Part shown: positions 46,101-56,821 of the stretch, piece by piece
Layout: every line of letters begins with the position of its first letter
How positions within the stretch are numbered: position 1 is the stretch's first letter
Assembly (NCBI RefSeq): GCF_040802235.1
Contig: NC_133169.1
Coordinates: 41,857,034 to 41,921,033, forward strand
Length of the DNA: 64,000 bases
Direction: 5' to 3'
From: Manis javanica
Taxonomy: Eukaryota; Chordata; Mammalia; Pholidota; Manidae
Notes under the pieces: generated by a model
Databases searched by the model: none
What the model was told of the DNA's origin: nothing
Seen by the model: the letters and a program-made list of their open reading frames with translations, nothing else
Position numbers and translations under genes: made by a program

Positions 46101-49100
46101 GATGGGTATGCCCACTGTGGAAAGTACAGCATGTGAGAAATGGCCAAGATTGTGTCATGTAAATATCAAGGACTTCCAGCCTAGATCACCGCACCTACAA
46201 TATTATCTTTTGTCAATTGTAGAATAGTAATATTGATGGTTATTTTTAGTTTGATATGATTTTTAAATATAGAGTACATAGTTAACAGACATCGAGTTTC
46301 ATCATTAGAACATAGGAGGCTTCTCAAAAGGCATACAATATAATTATATCACACAGTCAGTTCAAGCACCAAGCAAGGATTACCCCTTCAGAAATACACT
46401 AAGAGTCATAAGAACACTCATGAATTTTTGGTCAATGAGATTTTTCATTATCATTTTCCATGGAACTTAACATATCACCCTATGATACTAAAAATATTAT
46501 CAAAGTATAAAAAGAAACATGTACTCAAGGAAATGAGATAGGATTAGTAAAATGTCAGGTAAACAGAAGGCCCTGAGAAATCATCAATCATAAATCCATT
46601 ACATAATACTTATTACTAATAACGATTGTGTTGGAAATGGTCAATATGCCCATCCCTCACTCCATCTCTGTAAATTAGGTACAATCATGAGACATTCTGG
46701 AATAGGCCATTTTCCTGGAAAAGTGGGCCAAAGGAAGGTGAAAGACCATAGTTCAAACACCTGGAACAAATTATCTTTCTGTGTGATTTTAGACAATTCC
46801 TCCAAGCTTAATTTCTACTTTTATTTTGAAAATGCCTATATTGTAGGATTCTATTAAAACTAACTGAAATCACACAATTATAATACATGAAAAATACCTG
46901 GAATATAGTTTATACCATATAAATATTTTTAACTGATAAATATTTTTTCCTATTTTAACTTGAAACTATTCAAATTTATATAGAATTAATCTCTTCCATT
47001 TCATTAGCAAAACTCTTTCAGGGGATTTCTTCCTCTACACAGTAGTTTATTTTAGATTTTCTATTTTTATACCCATTTCTTTTCTCTCTCTCTCATGCTG
47101 CTCTCCTCAGTGGTTCTGGCACCGACCGGCTCCCTTTCTTTTCCTGAGGTCTTTCCCTCCTCTGAGTGCAGTTTAGAGAAGCGTGCCTGGTATTTTGGCT
47201 CTAGGCTTTGATCCATATGGTTCTGCCAAATTTATTCAACAGAAATTCTGTTTTAAAACATGATATTATTATGTATTACTTTACTGTTTTGTATTAATGT
47301 CTAGGAAAAGCAATCATGTTAGCCTAATGCCATCTAAAATGCCCATATGATATTAGATTTAAAATCAGTTAAACTGATGAATATGTTATCATGCAAATAA
47401 GTGTGAAAAATGTTTGAAATTAACATCACTGATTTTTCAATGCATTCAAAAGTATTTCAGCTAATGTATGCATTATTTATTGTCTAACAAAATAGGTATG
47501 TGATTAAGACTTATTTCATGCTTCTAATTATTAATGACAAGTCATTTTGCCATAGTTTTATATGTGAATGAATTACTTAAAATAAATGAAATAATAATGA
47601 AACAAATGTCTATGGAATATAAACATTGTTGCACATTTATTTCTGTCTTCTGATATACTCAGTTTTATATTTATTAATTTTGTTAGGAATGGCTTAGGCA
47701 TAATATACCAATTTTATGGTACTGTCTCCAGATATTTGTACATACTTCACATGAAAGTGAAACATACATATAACAAGTATTTTGAGGAAATTCATCTGAA
47801 ATGATAAAATTTTAAACATGTCTAATCCTGTGTGAGTACCACACTGATCAAAATATGGATGGTTTCCAAAGAATTTTCTCATTTCATAATCACCCTTTAG
47901 ATGTAACCTATAGTTTAATATCTGTCTCTCAGGCTTGCAGTTTTCCTGTTAATGATTTCATGTAGATCGTAGGGAGTGTTGCCTCTTCTGTAGACAGAAA
48001 TGGGTCCCACTGCACCCTGATCTTACCCTTTGCATCTGCCCAGTCACTGGCTCGGCTTGCCTCTGCTTTGGGACACGCCCACAAAGCTCGGACCCCGTGT
48101 GTGTGTGCAGGCTGCTCCCTTCTTGAGCCTCTTCCTCAGCCAAGTCCCTCGCTGCTCTCAGACCCTCCCTTAAGTGCTTTCCACCCATGAAGCCCTCATG
48201 GCCTCTCTCTGGATATGCTGCCTGCCCAGACCCTTTTTCTTCCTTCTCAGTATTTTCCCCATCGAATACCATAGACATTCATCTGGTTTTTTGACTGTCT
48301 CACCTCATTAGGATGCACATTCCTTGTGAGACGTTAACGAGCCACCTTCAATAGATCCGTGGTGAATCCTGCATGTTCATGATAGGAAATGCTGTGTGTT
48401 TTCTTTCATCGTTCAGATGCCCTCCTCTCTGCTCAAGCGCCCCCACCCCAGCAGAGGCAATGGCTGGTTTGGGGCTGTGCATCACGTGTGGTCCATAATG
48501 ACTGACCAAACCTTACACTGTGGCTGTGGGAACGAACTGCTGATGTGGAGGGACAAGTGCCAAAAGGAGAACAGCTTTCCTGGGCTGCTTCCATGTGTCT
48601 ACAAGCCACGGCACAACAGGAGGTCTGATCGGTTTGATTCCAACAGATTTGGGGTGACTCTGTTTCTGGTAAATATTTCCTTCTGATTGCACTTCTTGCG
48701 GAAGTAGGGAAGGGAAGGACCGCGGGGCTCACATCTCCAGCTTTTACAATAAAATCATGCACTTAACCTCCCTTTCAAAGCTGTATTTTACTCCATCACC
48801 CATTCTTCCCAGGGGAGTTGAAGACACTCTGAACCCTTGTGTGAAGAATGTCTCTTCCAAGCTCCCTCTTCCATTCACATATTTGTGCTGGGACTTAGTT
48901 TTATTTATCAATCATTTGCATGTTCTCCAACTCTAATAATGTGTTGAAGTCTCTAATATGCTAAATACTTCTTACCATAATGATTGTGGAAAGCATTCCT
49001 CATTGAATTCTCAATAACCAAAAGCCTGTCTCTAAAGTTTAAAATGTAACTTTATATTTGTACCTATCATATTGCATTGTAATAGTCATTTAAATTGTTT

Positions 49101-49271
49101 TTTAAAAACTTTAAAAAATCCTCTTCATTCTTGCACAACAGTGCATTATATGCAACCCTCCAAAACTAAAATCTTTAGACATCAATTGAAATTTAAACTC
49201 ATTATGATTTTCCATGCTTATTGACTGAAAATTTCTGCTCAGCAGAAAATTGCTGCATCATTTGAGTCAGT
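46101..49271. other. 5' flank of OR copy 3 in unit B; no gene
   Basis: Paralogous to 34,322 onward at the OR end. GC-richer stretches at 47,980-48,260 and 48,420-48,740 give open frames without recognisable domains. An L2-like end is at 48,150-48,345. Confidence 0.55.
48150..48345 (+). repeat. L2-like 3' end
   Basis: 'gactgtctcacctcattag' followed by 'cacattccttgtgag' resembles the terminal part of L2 elements, with the C/T-rich body upstream. Diverged. Confidence 0.4.
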
Positions 49272-49289
49272 AAAATCATAGTCCATCTA
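49272..49289. repeat. Target-site duplication of the composite L1 insertion, left
   Basis: AAAATCATAGTCCATCTA, identical to 53,147-53,164. Confidence 0.93.
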
Positions 49290-50729
49290 GAGGACACTAA
49301 CAAATGAAAACTCATCCCATGCTCTTAGCTAGGAAGAATTAATGTTGTCAAAATGGCCACCCTGCCCAAAGCAATCTACATATTCAATGCAATCCCTATC
49401 AAATTACTAACAGCATTCTTCAATGAACTGGAAAAAATAGTTCAAAAATTCATATGGAACCACCAAAGACCCCGAATAGCCAAAGCAATCCTGAGAAGGA
49501 AGAATAAAGTGTGGGGGACCTCGCTCCCCAACTTCAAGCTCTACTACAAAGCCACAGTAAACAAGACAATTTGGTCCTGGCACAAGAACAGAGCCACAGA
49601 CCAATGGAACAGAAGAGAGACTCTAGACATTAACCCAAACATATATGGTCAATTAATATTTGATAAAGGAGCCATGGACATACAATGGGGAAATGACTGT
49701 CTTTTCAACAGATGGTGCTGGCAAAACTGGAGAGCTACATGTAGGAGAATGAAATTGGACCATTGTCTAACCCCATATACAAAAGTAAATTCAAAATGGA
49801 TCAAAGACCTGAATGTAAGTCATGAAACCATAAAACTCTTAGAAAAAAACATAGGCAAAATCCTCTTAGACATAAACATGAATGACCTCTTCTTGAACAT
49901 ATCTCCCCAGGCAAGGAAAATAACAGCAAAAATGAACAAGTGGGACTATATTAAGCTGAAAAGCTTCTGTACAGCAAAAGACACCATCAATAGAACAAAA
50001 AGGTACCCTACAGTATGGGAGAATATATTTGTAAATGACAGGTCCTATAAAGGCTTGATGTCCAAAATATATAACGAGCTCACCCATCTCAACAAACAAA
50101 AAACAAATAATCCGATTAAAATATGGACAGAGGAACTGAAAAGTTCTCCAAAAAAGAAATACAGATGGCCAACAGACCCATGAAAAGATGCTCCCGATCG
50201 CTAATTATCAGAGAAAAGCAAATTTAAACCACAATGAGGTATCACCTCACACCAGTAAGGATGGCTGCCATCAAAAGAGAAACAACAACAAATGTTGGCA
50301 AGGTTGTGGAGAAAGGGGAACCCTCTTACACCGCTGATGGGAACATAAATTAGTTCAACCATTGTGGAAAGCAGTGTGGAGGTTCCTCAAAATGCTAAAA
50401 ATAGACTTACCATTTGACCCAGGAATTCCACTCCTAGGAATTTACCCTAAGAACGCAGCACTCAAATTTGAAAAAGACAGATGCACGCCTATGTTTATCG
50501 CAGCAGTATTTACAATAGCCAAGAATTGGAAGCAACCTAAGTGTCCATCAGTAGATGAATGGATAAAGAAGATGTGGTACATATACACAATGGAATATTA
50601 CTCAGCCATAAGAAGAAAAACCTACAATTTGCAACAACATGGATGGAGCTAGAGGGTATTATGCTCAGTGAAATAAGCCAAGTGGAGAAAGAGAAATACC
50701 AACTGATTTCACTCATCTGTGGAGTATAA
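49290..50729 (+). pseudogene. L1-D ORF2 C-terminal fragment, broken
   Basis: Begins inside ORF2, downstream of the FADD motif, at the ..GRIN-VVKMA.. block with a stop where L1-B has Trp. The longest open stretch is 49,353-50,183; frameshifts follow, and the ORF ends near the TAA at 50,727-50,729 (..SLICGV). It matches the C-terminal part of ORF2 in L1-B. Confidence 0.9.
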
Positions 50730-51080
50730 GAACAAAGGAAATCCTGAAGGAACAGTACAGCAGCAGAATCACAGAACCCAACAATGGACTAACAGGTACC
50801 AAAGGGAAAAGGACTGGGGAGGATGGGTGGCTTGGGAAGGATAAGGGGGGGGAGAAGAAAGGGGGTATTACAATTAGCATGCATAATGGGGGGTGGGAGA
50901 AAGGGGAGGGCTGTACAACACAGAGAAGAAAAGTAGTGATTGTACAACATTTTGCTATGCTAATGGATAGTGACTGTAAAGGGGTTTGTTAGGGGGACCT
51001 GGTCTAGGGGAGGGCCTAGTAAACATAATATTCTTCATGTTAGTGTAGATTAATGATAACAAAAAAAAAGAAAGGAAAGT
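50730..51080 (+). repeat. First L1 3' UTR and internal A-tail of L1-D
   Basis: G-rich UTR ending 'gattaatgataac' followed by A9, G, AAAG units, then the retroviral segment. No AATAAA is visible in this UTR. Confidence 0.8.
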
Positions 51081-51439
51081 GGGATTACTCCCTGATAAGA
51101 TAAAACTAACTGTAAAACAATGATTAAGGCATGCTTTAAATACCCTTAATTTTGATCATTTGAAGGGTGTCAGATGATGAGCTATGGAAGTACATTTTTC
51201 TGATAATATTCCTTTCTCTTAAAAAAAAAATCAGTTCCTGTGTGGTGATCTCCAATAAGTTCTTCAAAATGATATAAAGGGCATATCAAAGTGTGGGCAA
51301 AGGGTTTGTTTGTGTTTATACAGAGGATCAAAGCCTAATTTGGCTACCCAGAAAACAACTTAAGAGATGATATGAAGAACTTCCAACATCAACATTCTCT
51401 GGAAGAGTCATTCCAGAAGATGATCATCAAAAAACTTCA

Positions 51440-51985
51440 ACAAAGATCCTGGCACTGTTGCAGTTGTAGCTGCATTCATCCCACCGGTTTCTGGAAATGC
51501 CATGGGAATGAAGAAGGTGATATCTAAGCTTGCCTGTCCATACAGTAAAACAACAAATTTGACTGGATCTATACTGCTGGAACTCAATGAAGAATTAGGA
51601 GAAGTGCAAGTTGCGGCACTCCAAAATCTTGCGACTACAGACTATCTACTGTTTAAAGAACATATGGGATGTGAACAGTTCCCAGGAATGTGTTGTTTTA
51701 ATTTGTCTGATATTTCTCAAACTATTCAAATTTAGTTAGATAATATCCATCATATCATTGATAAGTTTTCACAAATGCCTAGGGTGCCTAACTGGTTTTC
51801 TTGCTTTAACTGGAGATGGCTGGTAATTGTAGGTCTGCTTTGGTTATGTAGCTGTATTCCTATTATGTTAATGTGTGTACGCAATTTAATTAGTAGTTTA
51901 AAACCTATACATGCTTTATGTACTCTACAAGAAGATGTCAAAGAAATAATCAGTCTTCCCATGTTTTCTTCCGTCTGCTACTTCT
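51440..51985 (+). pseudogene. Class I retroviral env TM remnant in the L1-D tail
   Basis: The best cysteine motif of the three copies. After a hydrophobic VAVVAAFIPPV stretch comes the coiled-coil region with ALQNLATTDYLLFKEH, then CEQFPGMCC, a canonical CX6CC as in gamma-type TM subunits that bond to SU. A TAG at 51,733-51,735 follows. Further on are WFSCFNWRW, a hydrophobic anchor, and a short tail ending near 51,985. The SU part is absent. Confidence 0.78.
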
Positions 51986-52511
51986 ATAGCTTTTCTTGTT
52001 ACTTCCTAATTACAACCCTTAAGTAGAATTCGTGCCTCATAACGAAATTACTGTGTATCATAATTCTTCCAAGTGGTAAAGATACCTCAAGACAAATGCT
52101 TGGCATAAAAGCCACAGGGCATAAGTCTGCAAAGAATTAAAAAGCCAACCTTTTCAAACAATATTGCTTCTCTCTCACTTACCAAATTTATATTTCCCTG
52201 TATGGCCCTGGAAGATGACTGGTTAGCCAGAGATGGGTAAGGTTCCTCAAGGGAGGAACAACCTAAGACAGGCACAGTCGCAGGGGGACCATCAGGTGAG
52301 AAATTGGGGATCAACAGAGGTGAGGCTTAGAACCCCACCCACCCTGTTTTGAGAGAAATCTTCTGCATCCGTGGATGTTTTGTTGCCCTTGTCTAGCTTG
52401 GAGTAATACTTAGTCTATAGGCACAGACCTGATCTTCTACATATGCCCTCTTACAGCACTAAACTATGTTTTTTACCTTTATCTTGCATCTATCTACCAC
52501 TTCAGCATTTT

Positions 52512-52513
<2 letters not shown>

Positions 52514-52549
<36 letters not shown>

Positions 52550-52550
52550 G
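52514..52550. repeat. (AAT)n microsatellite in the L1-D tail
   Basis: About 12 AAT units immediately before the AAGGGAGAAA tract, at the same place as the ATT run of L1-A. Confidence 0.9.
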
Positions 52551-52557
52551 GGAGAAA

Positions 52558-52858
52558 TGTGGGATTCACATATAAATTAAGTATAAAAATCAAAAAAATA
52601 TTCATATTTGACCTGATTGTCTATAGTTCATAATGCGTTCCTGTGATGACTCACCTTGCACTGTTCACCATGTAAGAACTTACTCACTTTGTAAGAATTT
52701 GTTCACCATGTAAAAACTTGCTCGTTATGCTTCAGAAGATTGGAGACTGTTGAGAATTAGGCTTGGGGTTGATTAATGATTGTCCATTAAGTCCCCTATA
52801 CAGAATTTTATTGTTGTTAACAACCATTTGATCAATAAATATGAGAGATGCCCTCTCA
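52558..52858 (+). repeat. U3-R of the captured class I LTR in L1-D
   Basis: Starts TGTGGGATTCACA after AAGGGAGAAA and ends at the A-run. Contains imperfect repeats of a 'accatgtaagaacttact' type word (about 52,668-52,730). Confidence 0.75.
52834..52839 (+). terminator. AATAAA polyadenylation signal of the captured LTR
   Basis: AATAAA about 19 bases before the A-run at 52,858. It is conserved (as ATATTTATT on the plus strand) in the tails of L1-A, L1-B and the 42.2-kb copy. Confidence 0.8.
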
Positions 52859-52867
52859 AAAAAAAGA

Positions 52868-53146
52868 ATAGACTAACAGTTACCAAAGGGAAAGGGACTG
52901 GGGTGGATGGGTGGGAAGGGACGGATAAGGGGGGAGGGAAGAAAGGGGGCCTTATGATTAGAATGTGTAATGTAGTGGGGGCATAGCGAGGGATGTGCAA
53001 CACCGAGAAGACAAGTAGTGATTCTACAGTATCCTACTATGCTGATGGACAGTGACAGTAATGGGGTTTGTGAGGGGGGGACTTGGTGAAGGGGGGAGCT
53101 TAGTAAAAATAATGTTCCTCATGTAACTGTAGATTAATGATACAAA
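52868..53146 (+). repeat. Second L1 3' UTR segment ending the composite element
   Basis: Collinear with 50,781-51,062 of the same insertion (both start near 'gactaacagttacc/gactaacaggtacc' and end 'gattaatgata'), but diverged from it, followed by the final A-run that merges with the target-site duplication. Confidence 0.88.
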
Positions 53147-53164
53147 AAAATCATAGTCCATCTA
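53147..53164. repeat. Target-site duplication of the composite L1 insertion, right
   Basis: Exact 18-base match to 49,272-49,289. Confidence 0.93.
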
Positions 53165-56100
53165 TAAGCACTATGTATGTGATATTTGTCTTCTCTCATG
53201 TCTTTAGGTTGATTTCTCTCACATCCTATGCTTTGAAATATAAATGCTACCTAAGATGAATGAAAAGTGAATATACATCACTTCTTGAATATTTGCCACC
53301 TTTATTCTTTTCTAAGGTTAGAATTCAGCAATTGTGCAGCATCCTTGAATCATACAGAGTATCAGGTTCCTCAGCCTTTTCACCTGGACTTAAATTATAT
53401 AATTAAGTAGTCTTTAAATGAGGCGATGAGGAGTGCCACGGAAGCTGTGGAGCCTGCAGAACTCCACGGATTCCACGGAGCCGGTGCTGATTTGACCTGT
53501 ATTTGCCTTCCTGTTTATTCTGTCTGACCAAGGCCATGTACTACTGCTGAGCCTCAGTCCTACTCACACATCTGGGGTCATCTGGGGACGTGTATGTGCA
53601 GCCATCTGGCCTCCACACTAACTTTGATTGGAGTAGCTTTTAAAGGAACAATTTATTAAGGGAGTGCTGTGATCAATTAGCACTGGGCAGCCCTTGTCCC
53701 CATAATTAACCTTGTAATTAGGTCTCATTTGCCACCCAAGATTTTGCTCACGGTACCACTTCACAATGAATGTAATTCAAAACACTCTGGTGTATTTTAG
53801 TACTATGTCTCGTCAAGATCTGTGCACATAAGCAAAAACATCCCTTTATTCAGTCCATTATCAGAACCCTCTTGACAAATAGCAATGTGAGACAGTCAAA
53901 CTAATCAAGAAGACTATAGGTTCCAAGATTTCATAGGGTTTTGATCAGTGTGAGGCACAGATTTGAACTATTATCTCTCCATAGAGCAAAGCAGTGTTTA
54001 AGCACAGTGGTGAGAAAGTGGATGCAATGCAGTCTTCTGGTTTATCCACAGTTTCTTATTCAAGCTGAGCATGAATAGAAGGAGACATGGATATTATATT
54101 TGATTATGCCATGTTGTGTTATCTAACTTTATATCAAAATAAGTACCACAAACTCCATTTCCTTTGCTGCTGTCTCACAGGGAACTAGGATGAGCAGTGC
54201 CTCGTTGTTGTCAAGACACTTATTTCCGAATGCAGTACACTCAGGGGCCTCCAAGCGTAAACGGAGCCTCAGTCTGCTGCCCTTCGGAAAGGCTCATCAA
54301 AGTATTGAATGAAAAACTCACTTTATTTGTATCTGCACCCACACACTCATATTACAGATATGACTAACTTTCTGTTTTCCTTTATATCTTACACACTTCT
54401 TTGGGATTTTCCCAAAGCATCATGGGATTGTATCACTTGAAAATAAAATTCTCCAATGGTTCAAATTATTTGTAGAACAGCCTTCCATTTATTTATTGAT
54501 CTTTAGTGAGGTATTGCAGAAAATCATTCAAGCCTTTATTCCCGGATATCCATTCTCCATTTCCCAGGACAAACTCTGTCACTTTTACTTACAGGTTCCA
54601 AAGATACAGCTTACGCATCTTCTCAGGAGGCTTCCCTTCCTAGAATGTCTCTTTCTTTCTCATCCACAATCCTTTTCCTTTGTAAATCATTTTTTCTTTC
54701 CTTCAAGTTCCAACACACATGCCCCTTTCTTCACATGTCTTTATTCATCCTGTAGATGCAAACTCTGCATATAATGAACTTCTGGAAGGTGTGTGCCTCT
54801 GCCTATATTCTTTAAAATGGGTACTATTATGAACCTTCAGATGAGATAAACCAGGGTTTGCAATCTTGCTATACCACCAACTTCTGTATCAGCAGGCAGG
54901 ATAATTAATCTCTGTGCAATTATTTCATCTCTCCACCACTTTTTAGAGGGTCATTACAAAAGTGTGTTATCATGATGTTCTCATCGAAGCACTTGTATCA
55001 CAGTGCATATTCATTAGATGAATAATACCTTCATTGTATATATCTTGTAATGCTTTTTTTGCAATCTTGCAGCAAGCTGCACTTTTATTCACATGTAATT
55101 ATTTTTTTAAGTATTCTTTTTTCCTTACTAGGTTGTTGGTTTCTGATTGGCAAGCTATATATTTATTTTTTCATGCAGTGAGTAAACAAGGAATGCTTAT
55201 ACACAGATGGAGTCCATAAAATCCCCATAACTGACTAAAAGCACCAACAAATAAACTAGATCCACTGGGGAGACCTTCAATAGTTTTTAACTAAGCATAT
55301 ATTATCTTGCTCTACATAATATCTTATATTTACTTAGCATCATCATAGGTATTATTGAATTCAATAGTCACAAGACCCTGTATTAAATATCAGAATTTTA
55401 TTCTAATTTTACAGAGAATATAGAAAGATAGGTTGCATGTCAACAAGAAAAACTACCTCATTTGGAGGAGGTAACAAAACTTATATTATGTAGCATTTGA
55501 GGGGAATGTTGATCCACCTTACTGAACTCCAGAACTAAGCAATTTTGAAATATAAACTATTTTCCTCAGACTTACCTTCTAGATGTTCCTAAGAAGACAC
55601 AGCTCTACTTACTAAGTAACTGAAATGTTTAAATTTGGAGAGACAACCTATGCAACTCAATTTTTCAGTCATCTATGATTTTAATTTGCAATCCCTCCAG
55701 GTCATCCAGTCCCTTGTCTTTAATTATAGTATACATGTAGTCACTACTTTTCTCCCAGGGCCTGACATAAAATTAGTTCTCTATCTTGAAAGTGTGAATT
55801 TTATTGATATTTTAAATGACAATACAGTTTGTTGCTTTCTAGATTAATAATATAAATTCCTCAATTTGTTTTGCTCTATAATGACAGACAGGGAGTTGTG
55901 TTCCTCATTTTCACACAAAATAAATAGAAATACTACTTGGACATCGGCGTTTATTACTTCTAAGTGAACTCTTTAAATTCACTGATTATTTTCAAACTGA
56001 TGATTCAAGTTGCCATTGACTTGAGATTCCTATCATAGATATTTCAACATGATTTTAATTAATTATTTTTTCTTGAAAACTTACTATTGTCGTTAGTCTT

Positions 56101-56317
56101 TCATGATTTTTCTGCCTGTCTTGTCACTATCTCAAGATACTGTATACTTGGGTCTATTTCACCCTGGGATAATTTGATGTGCCAAGATTTTCAGACTTGT
56201 TTTCTTCTCTTTTGTTCATACACATGATCGCTGCATTTATATATCTTCATTCAACATTTGATCTCCAAATTCCTGTTGCTACCAAATGCCTGCTTTCTAT
56301 ATTTTTTGATATTCCTT
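53165..56317. other. Rest of unit B; no gene
   Basis: AT-rich DNA paralogous to about 35,870-39,730 of unit A. It holds an L2-like piece (54,590-54,740) and a MIR (54,835-55,015). Open frames here are not conserved in unit A. Confidence 0.6.
54835..55015 (+). repeat. MIR SINE, unit B
   Basis: Paralogue of 38,230-38,425, sharing 'gggtttgcaatcttgct' and the 'cagcaggcagga' core. Confidence 0.6.
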
Positions 56318-56512
56318 TGTTGGCAGCTGCGCTCAGAAAATAGCACCCAATGCAGGGCAGCCGGAAGGCCCCGAACTTCCTAATGACAAATCATCCCACA
56401 CCACTAAACTACATGCTAATTGCGCCTTGGCATAAGGACCAATGAGACCCACCAAATGGTTATGCTAATAAGGCATATGGAGCCGCACCAACCAGGTCAG
56501 AGCATGAGAACT

Positions 56513-56519
56513 ATATAAG
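56513..56519 (+). promoter_or_regulatory. LTR TATA box
   Basis: TATATAA about 66 bases before the AATAAA signal; transcription (start of R) would be expected about 25-30 bases downstream. Confidence 0.75.
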
Positions 56520-56578
56520 CAAGCCTCTCCTTCCCCTCTGGGTCCTGCCCAACTCATTTGTTTCACAAAGAGCTGAAG

Positions 56579-56584
56579 AATAAA
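56579..56584 (+). terminator. LTR polyadenylation signal
   Basis: AATAAA in the R region. In the 5' LTR it would be bypassed; the 3' LTR copy, outside the window, would be used. Confidence 0.75.
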
Positions 56585-56653
56585 GCTTTCTGCAGAAGAA
56601 TCCTGCTGTTGTTGCATGCTGTTCTTGCCGGCGAGGACAGGGCACGCGACAAG

Positions 56654-56671
56654 TGGTGCCGAATCCCGGGA
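56654..56671 (+). other. Primer-binding site, tRNA-Phe-like
   Basis: TGGTGCCGAATCCCGGGA starts two bases after the LTR. It differs at one position from the complement of the mammalian tRNA-Phe 3' end as I know it; tRNA-Phe is the IAP primer. Confidence 0.8.
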
Positions 56672-56754
56672 ACCAGAACATCACCGGCACAGGGAGGACC
56701 CTTCAGACATCTGGAGAGGATTCAGAACTGCAGGTCAGAAGAAAGCCCGGAGGG

Positions 56755-56760
56755 GTAAGT
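56755..56760 (+). promoter_or_regulatory. Likely major splice donor in the leader
   Basis: GTAAGT preceded by GGGG, a near-perfect donor, 67 bases before the gag ATG. It would serve a spliced env mRNA. The env acceptor is not clear; a CCCTACAACCCACAG site near 61,540 is one candidate. Confidence 0.6.
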
Positions 56761-56821
56761 TCCGACAGGCCCCTGCTTTTTAGGATGATGGTTGATGGTT
56801 CTCTGTAAATAAGGAGGCACC

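Larger units (their letters stand above)
49290..53146 (+). mobile_element. L1-D: composite 5'-truncated L1 with retroviral tail and a second L1 3' UTR
   Basis: One insertion bounded by an exact 18-bp duplication. Sense order: 3' third of L1 ORF2, L1 3' UTR, short A-rich tail (51,056-51,080), retroviral env TM and LTR U3-R, an A-rich junction (52,858-52,867), then a second, separate L1 3' UTR segment (52,868-53,140) and a final A-run. The paralogous locus in unit A (around 35,860) lacks it, so it inserted after the OR duplication. Confidence 0.92.
43500..56317. repeat. Segmental duplication unit B (with OR copy 3)
   Basis: Collinear relative of unit A, interrupted by the composite L1 insertion at 49,290-53,146 and, at its end, by the class II provirus starting at 56,318. 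Confidence 0.8.
56318..56651 (+). repeat. 5' LTR (334 bp)
   Basis: Begins TGTTGG and ends GCGACA, two bases before the primer-binding site. It has a TATA box and AATAAA in the expected order (U3, R, U5). The length is typical of IAP-like LTRs. Confidence 0.88.
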
